Origin: Paguma larvata
Taxonomy: Eukaryota; Chordata; Mammalia; Carnivora; Viverridae
NCBI GenBank assembly: GCA_030068075.1
Contig: CM057826.1
Location: 70,653,312 to 70,717,311 of the forward strand
Direction: 5' to 3'
DNA length: 64,000 bases
Shown one piece after another: positions 12,623-24,024 of the stretch. A program made the position numbers and the translations under genes. Below the pieces are notes generated by a model. It saw only the letters and a program-made list of their open reading frames with translations. It did not search any database and was not told where the DNA came from. Each line of letters starts with the position of its first letter. Position 1 is the stretch's first letter.

Positions 12623-12867
12623 GGGACACCTGGGGACTCAGTCAGTTGGGTGTTTGACTCCTGATTTATGCTCAGGTCATGATCCCAGGGTTGTGGGATC
12701 GAGCCCTGTGTCAGGTTCTGCACTGGGAGGAGCCTGCTTAGATTTTCTCTCTCTCTGTCTCTCTTTCTCCCTCTCTCTCTCTTTTTCTCTCTCTGTCTTC
12801 CTGTTCCTCTCCCTGGCTCACACTTGTTCTCTAAAATAAATAAATAAATAAGTAAATTAATAAATAA
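12623..12867 (+). mobile_element. Felid SINE with expanded CT tract
   Basis: Head GGGACACCTGGGGACTCAGT, box-B-like GGGATCGAGCCC, then GGAGCCTGCTTAGA. A CT/CTTT-rich stretch of about 75 bp (12743-12815) is clearly longer than in sibling copies, and an AAATAAATAAATAAAT tail follows. The target duplication is TAAAAGGCATGGCA (12609-12622) and TAAAATGCATGGCA (12868-12881), with one mismatch. Frames on both strands here reflect the CT repeat. Confidence 0.95.
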
Positions 12868-13194
12868 TAAAATGCATGGCATACTACATCGTCATTCCAC
12901 ACATGTAGAACAATATTAATTTTTAAAATTAAATAAATATAATAAAACTCAGATTATATGAAGGAATTTTTAAAAAGTGAAAATATTCTTTAATTTCATT
13001 TTGCCAGAGCAAAACTACTTTGATAATTTCATATACAGGCTGTTTAGTTGTTTTTTTTTTTCTAGGATCATGTTAACAGGCTTCTTTATAATTTATCTTA
13101 TTTAGTTACATGAAGTAACAACATCTTTGAATATCAACATATAAATTTTTTCAACTTATATTTATTGACTGGCTTATTTTCAGTGGCATGTCAC

Positions 13195-13670
13195 CTGTCA
13201 CCCTTTTCTGATCTACATTTTCTCAACCCAGCAGTCAGTTCGAGTAATCCCATAAAAAAGGCCAGGTCACATTTGTCTTCTGAACAAAACTCTCCATTTG
13301 TTCTTCATTCAACCCAGAGTTAAAGCCAAGATACAGTGTCACCAGAGGTCCAATGTAATTTTGGTGAAGCACACTCCCTCAGATATGTTGCCTGGAACAC
13401 TTTGCCCTGTGATATTTACATGATTAATTTCATTTCCTTTAGGTCTTTTCTCAAATTCCTCCTTATTTAAAAGGCCTACATAACTAGCAAGATTGTTCTT
13501 ATCCAGTTCTACTTATTTTCATGTGTTACTTCCTTGCATGTTATAGTTTTTTTTTTCTTCACAAGAATATAAGCTCTTCAAGGGCAGAAAACATGTTTCT
13601 TTTGCTTACTGCCACGTCCTTGCACATGCAGTACAAGTGAAAGAATGAACAAATGAATGGGAGAGTAAGT
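13195..13670 (+). mobile_element. LINE-2 3' portion
   Basis: Matches the recalled L2 order: GTCACATTTGTCTTCTGAAC, AAAACTCTCCATTTGTTCTT, GGAACACTTTGCCCTGTGAT, TTAGGTCTTTTCTCAAATTC, AATATAAGCTCTTCAAGGGC, AGAAAACATG and the terminal AATGAACAAATGAATG. The GAATGAATG-type 3' end marks the 3' terminus of the element, which is immediately followed by LTR-A. Confidence 0.68.
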
Positions 13671-13739
13671 TGGGAGCAGCTCATGCAGTTCATTGGGAAT
13701 CTTATAAACAATTTGTACAGCTAGTTACTTGCACATATT

Positions 13740-13745
13740 GGAGAG
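13740..13745. repeat. Left 6-bp target duplication of LTR-A
   Basis: GGAGAG, identical to 14224-14229 on the other side of the LTR. Six-bp duplications are typical of betaretrovirus-like (ERVK/class II) integrases. Confidence 0.85.
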
Positions 13746-14223
13746 TGCCGGGGTCCTTGTTCAGGCAAACCTAGGGGTCCACGAATGACTGATGGTCAGG
13801 CGAAAGGAAGTGAGAGAGCCACGAGAGAGATGGAGTCTGATGACCAAGCAGGCAGCCTTGGAAATTCTGGCATCTCCGCCCTGCTGGTCTCAGTGTCTTT
13901 ATTTAAAGGTAGTGAGTTACATTATAGCAATGAATGACATTCCATAGTTTGATCTCTTTAACAATAATCGTTTTTACCAGCAAGGCAGCAACTTCCTTAA
14001 TCCTGTATGTTGGTTTCAGGATAATTAACATATAAATTTAGGGTGGGGAGAGAGAACAGGGTGTTTCCTTTAAGGCCTTAATGTTAATTATCTGTAAACA
14101 GGAGAAATCAGGGCGTTGTTTTGAGGACCATACTTCCAACTACAATGGGGGAGGTGCAACCCATCCCCAGGATGCAACTTTAAGGTTACTTCTCAACCTG
14201 TGAGCCCAAAAGGGCTCCCAACA
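13746..14223 (-). mobile_element. Solo ERV LTR, copy A (class II-like), about 478 bp
   Basis: Read on the minus strand the element starts TGTTGGGAGCCCTTTTGGGC and ends GAACAAGGACCCCGGCA, giving the usual TG...CA termini. A perfect 6-bp direct duplication, GGAGAG, flanks it on both sides. About 190 bp at its two ends align to LTR-B at 43035-44316. They share the first 33 bp, the AGAAGTAACC block and the terminal 170 bp or so, including AAATAAAGACACTGAGA and GGCTGCCTGCTTGGTCATCA. A TTTAAATAAAG box at about 13898-13909 lies 157 bp from the 3' end and could be a TATA-like or polyadenylation element. There is no internal viral sequence, primer-binding site or second LTR, so this is a solo LTR left by recombination. 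It encodes no protein. Confidence 0.88.
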
Positions 14224-14229
14224 GGAGAG
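14224..14229. repeat. Right 6-bp target duplication of LTR-A
   Basis: GGAGAG, a perfect match to 13740-13745. Confidence 0.85.
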
Positions 14230-14272
14230 GTTTAGAGAAATAGATTTTTTTTAAAAATAGATAATAACATAG

Positions 14273-14350
14273 CCATTCATTCATTCAACCAACAAATATT
14301 TATTGAGTGCTAATCGTGTGCCAAACCACGTGTTTGGCACCAAGAGCATC
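14273..14350 (-). mobile_element. LINE-2 3'-end fragment
   Basis: CATTCATTCATTCAACCAAC, then AAATATTTATTGAGTGCTAA and GTGTGCCAAACCACGTGTTT. This is the reverse complement of the L2 terminus (AGGCACATAGTAGGCGCTCA, then AATAAATATTTGTTGAATGA). Confidence 0.6.
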
Positions 14351-14483
14351 AAAAGGAGAAGGACTGGCACGGTCCTTGCTAAGACTTAAAACTTTCACTT
14401 TCATCAAGAAGAATTCAATTGTGGTTTTAGAAAGAGCATATGTGGCATTGGAGCACATCCTGGGGATCCAGGGGACTTAAAAA

Positions 14484-14527
14484 CATTTTTTTTTCTTAAT
14501 GTTTACTTATTTTTGAGAGAGAGAGAG

Positions 14528-14560
<33 letters not shown>

Positions 14561-14722
14561 GAGTGGGAGCAGGGGAGGAGCAGAGAGGGAGACACAGAAT
14601 CCGAAGCAAGCTCCAGGCTCTGAGCTGTCAGCACAGAGCCTGACGTGGGGCTCAGACTAACAAACTGTGAGATTATGACCTGAGCTGAAGTCGGATGCTT
14701 AACTAAGTCACCCAGGTGACCC
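14484..14722 (-). mobile_element. Felid SINE carrying a CA microsatellite
   Basis: Minus-strand full-length SINE: poly-T and TTAATGTTTACTTATTTTTG at the left, GCTCCAGGCTCTGAGCTGTC in the middle, and the head GTCACCCAGGTGACC at the right. A (CA)14 array (14528-14555) sits where sibling copies have plain GAGAGA. The flanks CCAGGGGACT (about 14468) and CCTGGGGACA (14721) may be the decayed target duplication. The 78-codon minus frame reads through SINE plus microsatellite and is not a gene. Confidence 0.95.
14528..14555. repeat. (CA)n microsatellite inside a SINE
   Basis: Fourteen uninterrupted CA units following GAGAGAGA, within the SINE at 14484-14722. Confidence 0.95.
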
Positions 14723-15678
14723 TGGGGACATGCAGGCACAACAAGTCCAGAACATTTTCTAAGGAGGGTCTGGGTTAGGGCAATAGCACCAAGAACAAAG
14801 GAAAAGAAGAATCAGAAGAGTCTTTCTCCTACTTAACTCCAGTTACTAACTAAAGGTACTTACTGTGAGTAAAAGAGCTCATTGTCTTGAATATACCATA
14901 ATGAAGAATATAAGCAACAATACTGTTTCAGGCCTCTGACACTTTAATTCAAGACTGGTTAGTAAAATTGTCCGTAGCTTGTAGATTCCCTAAACTCTAA
15001 TTGTAAATACATTAAAACTGCAGACTCTTATTCTACTAGGCGTATATAACATTGTCTAAGGACAAAGGCAGGTCATTTCTGAGCAGCTCTGGGAAGATGG
15101 TGGAGATGGTGAGACTTGTTAGTGGGATGCCTCGCCTAAAGCCTGTGTTGAACTAACCGTGGAATACAATAATGCAGGTTTAGACTATTTATCGCAAAGA
15201 TCAGCCTCTCATGCATGTATGGGTTCTTAATCTCCACATCTGCATTTCACCCTGTACGCTTATGTTCCTGTAATATGTACCTTACAATTATCATACACAA
15301 CCCTTTATATCCTTACTATTCTGGTTCTAATAGAGTGAGATCCTGATCTAAATAATTTTATCCTGTTACCCATTTACTTATCCCTCCACATTATGGAGTA
15401 CCTGAATAGGGGTTACATTTAATTTCTGAATTAGATGTGTTCAATATATATTACATGAGAGTGAGTGTGGGAGACTCAGGCCCTCACTTCTCCGTCTCCA
15501 CACTGGACAACTGTGATGTTCACACCAAGGGTAAGTAATATATTTGTGCTAATACTCAACTTAATCCTCAGGTTCATGGTTTTAAAGCCTAGATCCAGGA
15601 GCTAGGAAGAACCAATTAGAATAGTTGGTTCTCCTACTAAATCTATTCTTCAATATTGACTTTATCAGTAATGACAAG

Positions 15679-15762
15679 GTGAATTAAATGAATAAATAAA
15701 TATATATATATACACATATGTGAATTAAATAAATATATACACATATGTGTGTACATATATAT
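15679..15762. repeat. Imperfect tandem duplication with TA repeats
   Basis: GTGAATTAAATGAATAAATA followed by TA repeats and ACACATATG. It is then repeated as GTGAATTAAATAAATATATA plus ACACATATGTG. The second copy is about 13 bp shorter. Confidence 0.75.
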
Positions 15763-17201
15763 TTGCCTGATTTCTATGTTTTACAAATGGAAAAGAATTC
15801 ATGACCAATGCCCTCCCCCTAGTCAAGAACTTATTTGCTGAAGGTTTCAAACTTTAACACTAGCCATCCTGATAAACACGATGCCCTAGTCCTTCTGAAC
15901 TAGGGTAGAAGTCACGGAGTAAAGAGTGTAGTAAAAGAGATAAAGGATTCTCTCACCTTGTATATACCTTTTATTCATGCCACCTCTCATTCTTCCTCTT
16001 ACCACATAAAGGGCTCCTTGTTCTTTCCCTGCCTTACTCTTCCAATACATCCTCTACACAACAGGGGTAGTCAGTTTTATAACAATATTGAACTGGATTA
16101 GAACTTAAGTATCTACAAGAAGGTAGTGGCAGAACTTGGAAGGAGGTCAATGGGTCCACATAGGTTTTATAAATGGGTATTTTAGCCACATTTATCAAAG
16201 TTCCAAGGGGACTAGAAATCCCAATGATACTGAAGTTACATAATTAGTTTTGAGATGATTGAATGAATAAAAGAAATGAGACTTCCCTTTTGGCCTCAGT
16301 GGGGAATATAAGAGAAAAAGGAAGGAAAAAATGTTAATGGGGTCCTTCTCTCTGTAAGGCACTATGTTTAGCATTTCATATAATTTAGAAAATGTAATCT
16401 ATACTATGTATGTCATGACAGTTTAGTCCATTAATTCATTTAATCTTCACCTCATTCCTGGCTTTTTCTTAATGAAGTGGCTTTTTACTAATGCATACTA
16501 TAACACAGGAACAAAATACATTAGGATAAAAGAGAAGATAAAATAAATGATTCAAATAGAGAAATATTTTGGGTATGGCTAGTACTAAATAATGCATAAA
16601 ACTATTCAGACTATTGTGAAGTTGGGCTCAAAATTCGGCTACGAGCTGATGAACCGTCAAACCAAAGTATGGAATAAATTTAATTATATTACTTGGTTTC
16701 TATTTAAAAAGAAAAAAAATTGAGAAGAAACATTACAGCTTTTCCTGGCACTGAGAAAAGAAAAAAAAATTCCCCATGGATCCTGTTAAGAGGAGGAGGC
16801 ATTTTTTTTTTTTATTCCTAGTATATAGTGGAAGAAACTGCAAGTCATACATTATAATGAATTTGTAAAAGTAACTGAATGTCTGATATTATTCTTTTAT
16901 CCAACTTTGATTCTAAAATATACAATTTCCTACTATGTCATGTATTTGGTCAAATTCACTGGTCAGGCAGGAAGTAAAACTAACTAAGTAAGTGTATTTC
17001 ACACTAAGTGCACTCTTCAAGCCACTGCCGAAAGCAACAGCATCAACAAATGATTCCATGCTGATTGCATTTCTATTGAACACTACTCTCATTCACCCAG
17101 TACAGCTTAAAACAAAAAAATACATATATCAACTAACAAAAGAAAGCCCACGATATGGTATTAAAAATATAAGCACACATCTTGCCAGAAACTGAGAAAT
17201 C

Positions 17202-17224
17202 AAAAAAAAAAAAAAAAAAAAAAA
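17202..17224. repeat. A23 homopolymer
   Basis: Twenty-three uninterrupted A, followed by G-interrupted A-rich sequence (GAAAGAAATAAAAAAG). It could be the tail of an unrecognised retrocopy. I found no target duplication and no recognisable parent upstream. Confidence 0.85.
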
Positions 17225-20200
17225 GAAAGAAATAAAAAAGAAAGTGCTATCATTAAAAATAATAAAAGATGTCTTAATTCAAATTTAGAAGGCAGCCAAA
17301 TTATTTTTATTGAAGAAAAAATATTTTTCCTAAATATACAACTGACAAAATTAACTGTAGAGATGTATGTATGTTCGGCTTCAATTCTAGTATTACCAGG
17401 GAATCAAAGGAGTCAGGGTCCAAAATAGGGATGATGAACGCATTGGCGAACCTGCTGAGGAGGGGTGTAAAAGACAGATGTATGCAAAGCCCAGCAGATT
17501 ATCAATGACTAAGAGCAATGATGAATCTCTGGAAGTATTGGAAGGTAGTAATAAACAAAAAGGGGAAGGAATGATTGCTCAAATCTCATGACACACTAGA
17601 GGAATTTGTGTGTTGAAAGGCAACAACAAAAAAAATATTTTTTAAATTTCACTTTAACTTACTTTTAAAATGTCATTTTTGAGGTAGATTTTGAATGATC
17701 AACTAGTAGAAGTCTATAAAAAAGCAAAGCAGTGTTTAAAAAAAATACCAAGTTTTTGAATTGATATTCCAAATTTGTTAATCATTTTGAAAACATGGAG
17801 AAAATGTTTGTTATTGTCATTACTGATCAGAATGGTAAATTTTAACTTTGGCAGGTAAAGACTTTAAACCAAAGAAACAGAAGGTATGTTTTAATGGAAT
17901 TATAATTAGATGTTGATTTTCTAGGAAAATGGAGAAAAATATCTATCCTTTGAGAAAAAAATAATTTATACACAACAAAATTTTATATCAACACCAATTC
18001 ACTTATATGAGAATGATATGGTTACAAGATGGCTAAAGCATGCTCTCTCTTCTGTAATCATTAGTTTTGAACCACTGAGATTATTCGTCATGTGCCTTCC
18101 TCTAGACTATAGTTCTTTTACAGTTCATTAGGCACCCCACGGAAGGAGAGAAGAAGAAGAGTATGATATTGCAGAAGTAATACCTGTATCTTCAGTTTTC
18201 TCTTTTGACTTTAAAAATAATCTCAGTTTCAATTATTATTTTCTTAGAAAGACGAAAGGTTCAGGCAAAGTGAGGCAATACAAAGTACGCAGTCAAAATG
18301 AAAAGATGAACAAAATGGCGACAGGAAGACAAATTCCAATTACTGCAGAAGAATAAAATGCTTGACTTTCTGGAAAGGCAGAAAAGGAAACCCTCAATTA
18401 AATTAAAAACCCTCACCTTTATAATGGTGAGAGCTTTATCCTTTTATTAAACAAAGACAAGCAAGGTATTTTACCTCCTTTCCCAGTAATGGTTCTGGTT
18501 TCCTGATTTTCAGGGCTTTAAGTGTCAGGTTGCGGTTTTGTGATGCAAAATTACTGTAATTCCAGTTCCTTTTATTATCTAACACTGTGAATTATAAAGT
18601 TTCTATTAAATAATTATTAACTAAAGTGTTTAAAATAGATAGGCTAAGAATAAGAGAGGAAATATCCATTTTCTTTATTTCCTTATGGTTTATAAAATGG
18701 GGTCCTGATGACCTTTATTTTTAGTAGTACCCAATATAAATAATTTATCTGTTATTGACATCTTACGGTTATAATTTAGTTAGTTTTTATTTTCTTGGTA
18801 TATAAGCTTTAGCCCAGAAGATGGTTTATGTGACCAGCAATTCATGCACAACACAACTAAAGTTTAAATGATCTTCTAAGGGTAATTGATGAGCTTGTAT
18901 GGCAAACGCTTCAAAAAATATTAAAAGTTTCAGGTTTTTCTTCAGATATTGCTAATAAACATATTTAAGGTTCTTGCTTATTCCTTGGATTAACTTTTTT
19001 TAATGTAATCTGTATGGACTGCCTCAGTTATTCTCACTCCTCAAGCACACAGAAACAGGGCATCAACTCTTATTAGCAGAGTGGCACAACTGCTCTCTGC
19101 AAAGTCACACACTATTTCTGAATCATTAATTCCAGCGGTCTCATCATCCTTTAGTGTATTTATTCATATATTTTTATACCCAATATTGCAGAGTATTTAA
19201 AATATGCCAGATACTTTGTAGATAAATTTTAAATTTAATTTTAAATAGCCATATGTGGACAGCAACTAATGTACCAGAGAGCAGTGATCTATATGCTCTC
19301 CCCACCACAACTGTACCCTCTTCCAGTCTCTGGCACAAATAAATACCAACCTCTGAAAAAAAACTGACCATCTTTCTTTGCTAATAATTGCCACATACAA
19401 AAAAAATTTGCTAAATGTAAAAAAATATTTTTACACTCTTTCAAGAATATTTAACTTTTAAAGATCTATGCTATGAAAATCATCAGAAATATCTGATAAG
19501 AATTTAGGCATTTGCATGTTGTCTGTGATGTACATTTTAATATAAAAATGTGTTAAAAATTAAATGTCTTACTATATGTCTCGTCCATCCATATTCAAGC
19601 CGATATAACAGATTTTAAAACTGGTAATTCTGAAAATAACAGAATATACTGTTAGTCAATTTTATTTCCTGCTTTATGTATACATATATTCAAAAGACTA
19701 AGTGTTAACATAAAAGGCAATCATTTCTTCTTACTTTACTATATTTCACATTCTATTATTTTTTAAAATCAGGAAAAGGGTAAATTGTATTTCATACAGT
19801 CTTCTCCATATTACTGTGATACATATTTTGGGAGTTTGAAAATGCTCAGTAAGCAGCAGTTATATCTGTGTTCAAGACAAAAAGTCATCAAGAAATCAAT
19901 ATATTTATTGCCTTTATTAATGATAAAGATTAACTTGCAGGGCATGTCAAAACGTGAGATCTAAATGGAGCTCTTAGTTTCCACAGGAACAACCCACAAA
20001 CGAAAATTTTCACCTGCCATGTAGAAAAACTTACAAATTTATAGGTGATAAGTCTGAAAGGGAAAAAGACTAAAATTCCCAACTAAGTTTCCAATCATGG
20101 CACGCAGACCAAAAGGTATTGCCCTCCAGGTTAACTCTATTTCCACTTAAAGGATCACGTTACTGGAAATGTTAGAAACAAATGACCATTATGCAACACG

Positions 20201-20611
20201 TGGATGTAACTCCATCCTAACATATTTTAGCTTTTTCATCTCTGTCATTAATTTTAATGGCTGAACCTATTTGTTCTCTAAATGCTACACATTGCCTAGT
20301 TATGGTCGCATGCATAAAAATTGTTCTATGACTTGCAGTAACCCAGCAGTTAGCAACAACCCTGAATAAGCATAGTTCCTTGGCATCTCTGAGGCAGCTG
20401 CCTCTAAATACCATGGGACAAAGTTCTAGAACATGTGCTTCCTGTGGACATTTCATCATGAGAGAAGAGAGGAGATCCAATATGTACCCTTTATGTCCCT
20501 TATGTTTAGTGATCAAGTCATCTATTTATACTGCATGGGGAAGAGTAAATAAAATCCATCTTTGCTGAAATCTGAGGAATTATTTCTTTCAACAATAAAG
20601 AACATATGGTT

Positions 20612-20734
20612 TTATTTACTTGTTTATTCATTCATTCATTCGTTTATTTATTTGTTTACTTATTTAAAGTAAACTCTACAACTAACGTGATCAAGAGTTG
20701 CATGCCATACTGATTGAGCCAGCCAGGCACCCCA
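20612..20734 (-). mobile_element. Short, older carnivore SINE
   Basis: Left side TTATTCATTCATTCATTCG and TTTATTTATTTG, then AAAGTAAACTCTACAACTAA, GATCAAGAGTTGCATGCCAT, and the head ACTGATTGAGCCAGCCAGGC plus ACCCC. The short layout, lacking the CAGAGCCTG body and CT region, matches the older carnivore SINE type rather than SINEC_Fc. The (TTTA)/(ATTC) array at 20618-20668 is its simple tail. Confidence 0.8.
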
Positions 20735-20824
20735 TCGCAGACTTATTTTTAAAATGAGATAATTTGTATATGACAATCTTCTAGGGGAAGATTGACATAA
20801 AGTAGAAGAAAAGGTGAAAACAGA

Positions 20825-20960
20825 ATCACATGACCTGATTTGGTCCAGGTCCAGCAGCAAGATGTTGGGCATTGAGCGAGTGACTTTGGCTCTCAGAACC
20901 ACAGTTTCTTAGTCAGTGAAATGAGAGATTTAAATTCCAGGGAACTTCTGAGTATCTTTA
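20825..20960 (+). mobile_element. Possible MIR fragment
   Basis: GAGCGAGTGACTTTGGCTCT, CAGAACCACAGTTTCTTAG and TCAGTGAAATGAGAGATTTA resemble the MIR core (TGTGACCTTGGGCAAG, CTCAGTTTCCTCATCTGTAA, AATGAG). Moderately decayed. Confidence 0.42.
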
Positions 20961-21454
20961 TAATCTTTATGTCTATACTTATACTCCCAAACATAGACTG
21001 AACTTCTCAGTGATATGAAGAACACTGCAGAATAATCTGTTTGCAACTTCAGATACTAGAATAATTTCCTTTACACATTTGAAACTCAATGTTTATTATT
21101 TTTTTCTGGATATTAAACAAGAATAAATTTGGCAAAATCTAAAAAACCAAAAATAACTAGGAAAATTCTCATCAACTCTTCATTTCCTGATTCTGTGATA
21201 TTCAACTGAAAATAGGAGTTGTGTGATTTGCACATAGAAGGGGAAATAAGACATTCATTTGTCTCATCCTGCATTTATCACTTGGCTTGACCTCAGATGT
21301 CTTCTCTATAGACTTTTCTTTAATGTGGACTGAAATACACTTTGCTTAAATCTATTTAATTTTCATTAAAAGATAAAGACACATATCATTATCTCTCTCC
21401 TGAACAACAACAATATACCTTCCAGTATCCTATTGCCAAATTGACCTTCCTGAA

Positions 21455-21600
21455 AACAGCAAATATTTATATTACTTAGTGCTTACTCTGTGTCAGACAT
21501 TGTTCTAAGCTCATTGAAATACATTATCTCATTCTTCTTTCCTAAATTCTTTAATGGCTCTCTGTAACCTTAAGGAGATAAGATAATTAAGTTATTTTCT
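21455..21600 (-). mobile_element. MIR/L2 fragment
   Basis: AGCAAATATTTATATTACTT, AGTGCTTACTCTGTGTCAGA, CATTGTTCTAAGCTCATTGA and ATACATTATCTCATTC. This is the reverse-strand MIR/L2 3' module (TGTGCCAGGCACTGTTCTAA, then GC and an ACTCATTTAATCC-type segment). Confidence 0.55.
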
Positions 21601-23036
21601 CATGGTATATTTTGCTTTCACATTAAATATGAGTGACATATATATCAATAAAACTGACAATGAGTATCTGCTTATTTCTCCAAATCAATTCCATTGTTAT
21701 ATGGATTGTCTTCGCTTTCTCCCTTTGCTTTATCTGCAAAAGAGGGAACCCTGGCTTTCTCTACTTGCATCTCTTTATTTAATTAAAAAATTATAGCATA
21801 ACAGTGTAGCAGTTTCAGCCTTTTTAAACATTATATCCATTAGAAGCAACTATCAGCTAGAATCCAATACTTATGCCCAGTTACTTTTACCATCAGTCTT
21901 ACAGACTCCACTAATTTCCCCCATTACTTAGGTCAGTGCCCCATCCCCAGTGCCCTTTGGTGGGCTGTTTGCTACATTTATAACAGTTAGACTACTTGGG
22001 TACATTCTGCATTTCATGCCTGATCCTCTGGCTTCCTACGTGATTTATTTTTAATTTGCATACAATAACATTCACTCTTTTGGTTGTAAAACACAAATGG
22101 GTTTTGACACATTCATAGTTTCATATATTCAACATTACATTATCATACAGAGTAGTTTCATGAACCCATAAAATCCCATACTCGACCTATACAAACCCCC
22201 TACCCTGAATTCCTGGAAACCATTAATTCATTTATCATCTGTATATCTATCTTTGCCTTTTACAAAATGTCATATAAATGGTCTCATATAATTTTTTTTC
22301 AACTTAACAATATACACTTAAGATTCACCAGTCTTTCCATGGCTTAACAGCTCATTTCTTGTTAATGTTGATAAGTATTCTATGTTATGGTTATAACAGA
22401 GTTGTTTATCCATCCACCTACTCAAGTACATCTTGATTACTACCAGTTTATGGGGATTATGAATAAAGCTGCTATGAACATTTGTTTGCAGGTTTACATT
22501 TGGAGAAAAATTTTCAAATCCATCCTTAGGAGTACAATTGTATAAGGATACGGTTAAGAAATATGTTTAGTTTTGTATGAAAGTACCGACTTCCTTCCAA
22601 AGTGGCTCTTCTATTTTGCATTTTCCCATAACAATAAATGAAAGTTCCTGTTGTTCTGCATCATCACCAAAAGCTGGTATTTTTAGTGTTTTATATTTTA
22701 ACCATACTCATTTATGTGTATTTTTAACTTATTGTTTTAATTGGCATTTTCCCAATAAAAATGCTATTGAACACCTTTTGTACCCGTATTTGCCATCTCT
22801 TTATCTTGGGTGAGGTGTCTCCAGATATTCTGCCCACTTTTAAGTTGGGTTGTTATTTTTTTATTACTGAATTTTAATATTACTTCATACATACTGGATA
22901 AAAGTACTTTATCAGATATATGCTTTGCAAATATTTTTCTCTAGTACATTGCTTGTCTTTTATACTCTTAATGCTATCTCTTGTAGACTAGTAGTTTTAA
23001 ATTTTAAAAAAGACTAATTTATCAATTTTTTCTTTA

Positions 23037-23261
23037 CTTTTTTGAAAGTTTTTTATATTTCTTTTAATGTTTATTTTTGAGAGAGAGACAGAGCATGAGT
23101 GGGGGAGGGGCAGAGAGAGAGGGAGACACAGAATCTGAAGCAGGCTCCAGGATCTGAGCCGTCAACCCAGAGCCTGATGTGGGGCTCGAACCCATGAACC
23201 GTGAGATCACGACCTGAGCTGAAGTCGGCCGCTTAACCAACTGAGCCACCCCTGGTGCCCC
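23037..23261 (-). mobile_element. Felid SINE nested in old L1
   Basis: Full-length SINE with the felid body (GCTCCAGGATCTGAGCCGTC) and head (AACCAACTGAGCCACCCCTG plus GTGCCC). It has a perfect 14-bp target duplication, CAATTTTTTCTTTA, at 23023-23036 and 23262-23275, and the target is L1 sequence. The 84-codon minus frame spans this repeat and is not a gene. Confidence 0.97.
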
Positions 23262-23442
23262 CAATTTTTTCTTTAATAAAAATTTTTGTGATAAACTCAT
23301 TGCTAAATTCAAGGTCACACGGATTTTTCTCCTATATTTACTTCAAAAAGCTATATCGTTTTTATTTTACATTTAAGTCTATGAACTAATTTATTTAAAA
23401 TTTTTCGGATATAGATGTCCATTTGTTCCAGGACTATTTCTT

Positions 23443-23669
23443 CTATTATTATTTTTTTAAATTTTTAATGTTTATTTATTATTGAGAGAGAGAGCATGAA
23501 AGGAAAGGGGCAGAGAGAGAGAGAGAGAGAGAGAGAGACGTAACAAGGAATCCGAAGCAGGCTCCAGGCTGTCAGCACGGAGCCCGACATGGGACTTGAA
23601 CTCACGAGCTGTGACACCATGACCTGAGCCAAAGTCGGACTATTAACCGACTGAGACACGCAGGCGTCC
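23443..23669 (-). mobile_element. Felid SINE nested in old L1, with expanded GA tract
   Basis: SINE with the body CAGGCTCCAGGCTGTCAGCA and a diverged head (CGACTGAGACACGCAGGCGT). It has a perfect 15-bp target duplication, CCAGGACTATTTCTT, at 23428-23442 and 23670-23684. Its GA stretch has grown to an unbroken (GA)13 at about 23512-23538. Confidence 0.96.
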
Positions 23670-23813
23670 CCAGGACTATTTCTTGAAATGCTTTACAGAT
23701 TATCTGGATGCTACTGAATTAAAATGGAATTACTGCTATTTTGTAAGTTCCAATTATTTATTATTAAAATAAAACTTAGGAAATACTGTAACTTGTTATA
23801 GTAAATATGACCT

Positions 23814-24024
23814 GGGTACCTGGGCTGCTCAGTTGGTTAAGCTGCCGAATCTTGATTTTTGGCTCAGGTCAGGATCTCGTGGCTTTGTGCGTGTGAGCCC
23901 CGCCTCAGGCTCTGCCCAGTGCAGAGCCTGACTGGGATTCTCTCTCCCTTCTGTCTCTGTCCTTCCCCCACTCACACTGTCTCTCTCAAAGTAAATTAAA
24001 AAAAATAAATAAATAAAAACTTTA
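23814..24024 (+). mobile_element. Felid SINE
   Basis: Head GGTACCTGGGCTGCTCAGTT, then GTGAGCCCCGCCTCAGGCTC, CAGTGCAGAGCCTGACTGGG, a CT-rich region and an AAATAAATAAATAAAAA tail. No clear target duplication was found. It lies just downstream of the old L1. Confidence 0.93.

Larger units (their letters stand above)
14730..20609. other. Unassigned 5.9-kb AT-rich stretch
   Basis: No gene or clear mobile element was recognised. It holds a small TA/AAT array at 15679-15760, a weak MIR/L2-like patch at about 16355-16455 (GGCACTATGTTTAGCATTTC), and a 23-base A run at 17202-17224. Small open frames occur on both strands, such as those near 16992 and 20217-20568, but overlap in opposite orientations and resemble no known protein. 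Confidence 0.4.
22040..23735 (-). mobile_element. Old L1 (L1M-type) fragment, split by two SINEs
   Basis: Minus-strand decayed LINE-1, 3' region and part of ORF2. Landmarks read on the plus strand are ATTCCTGGAAACCATTAATT, TTATGGTTATAACAGAG, ATGAATAAAGCTGCTATGAA, CTTCCAAAGTGGCTCTTCTA, TTTGCATTTTCCC and ATGTCCATTTGTTCCAGGAC. This is the order seen in reverse-complement mammalian L1 (AATAAAGCTGCTATGAAC, CCAGAGTGGC, TTTGCATTCCC, GTCCATTTGTTCCAGCACC). It is heavily mutated with no usable frame. SINEs at 23037-23261 and 23443-23669 interrupt it, so it is older than both. Confidence 0.75.
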
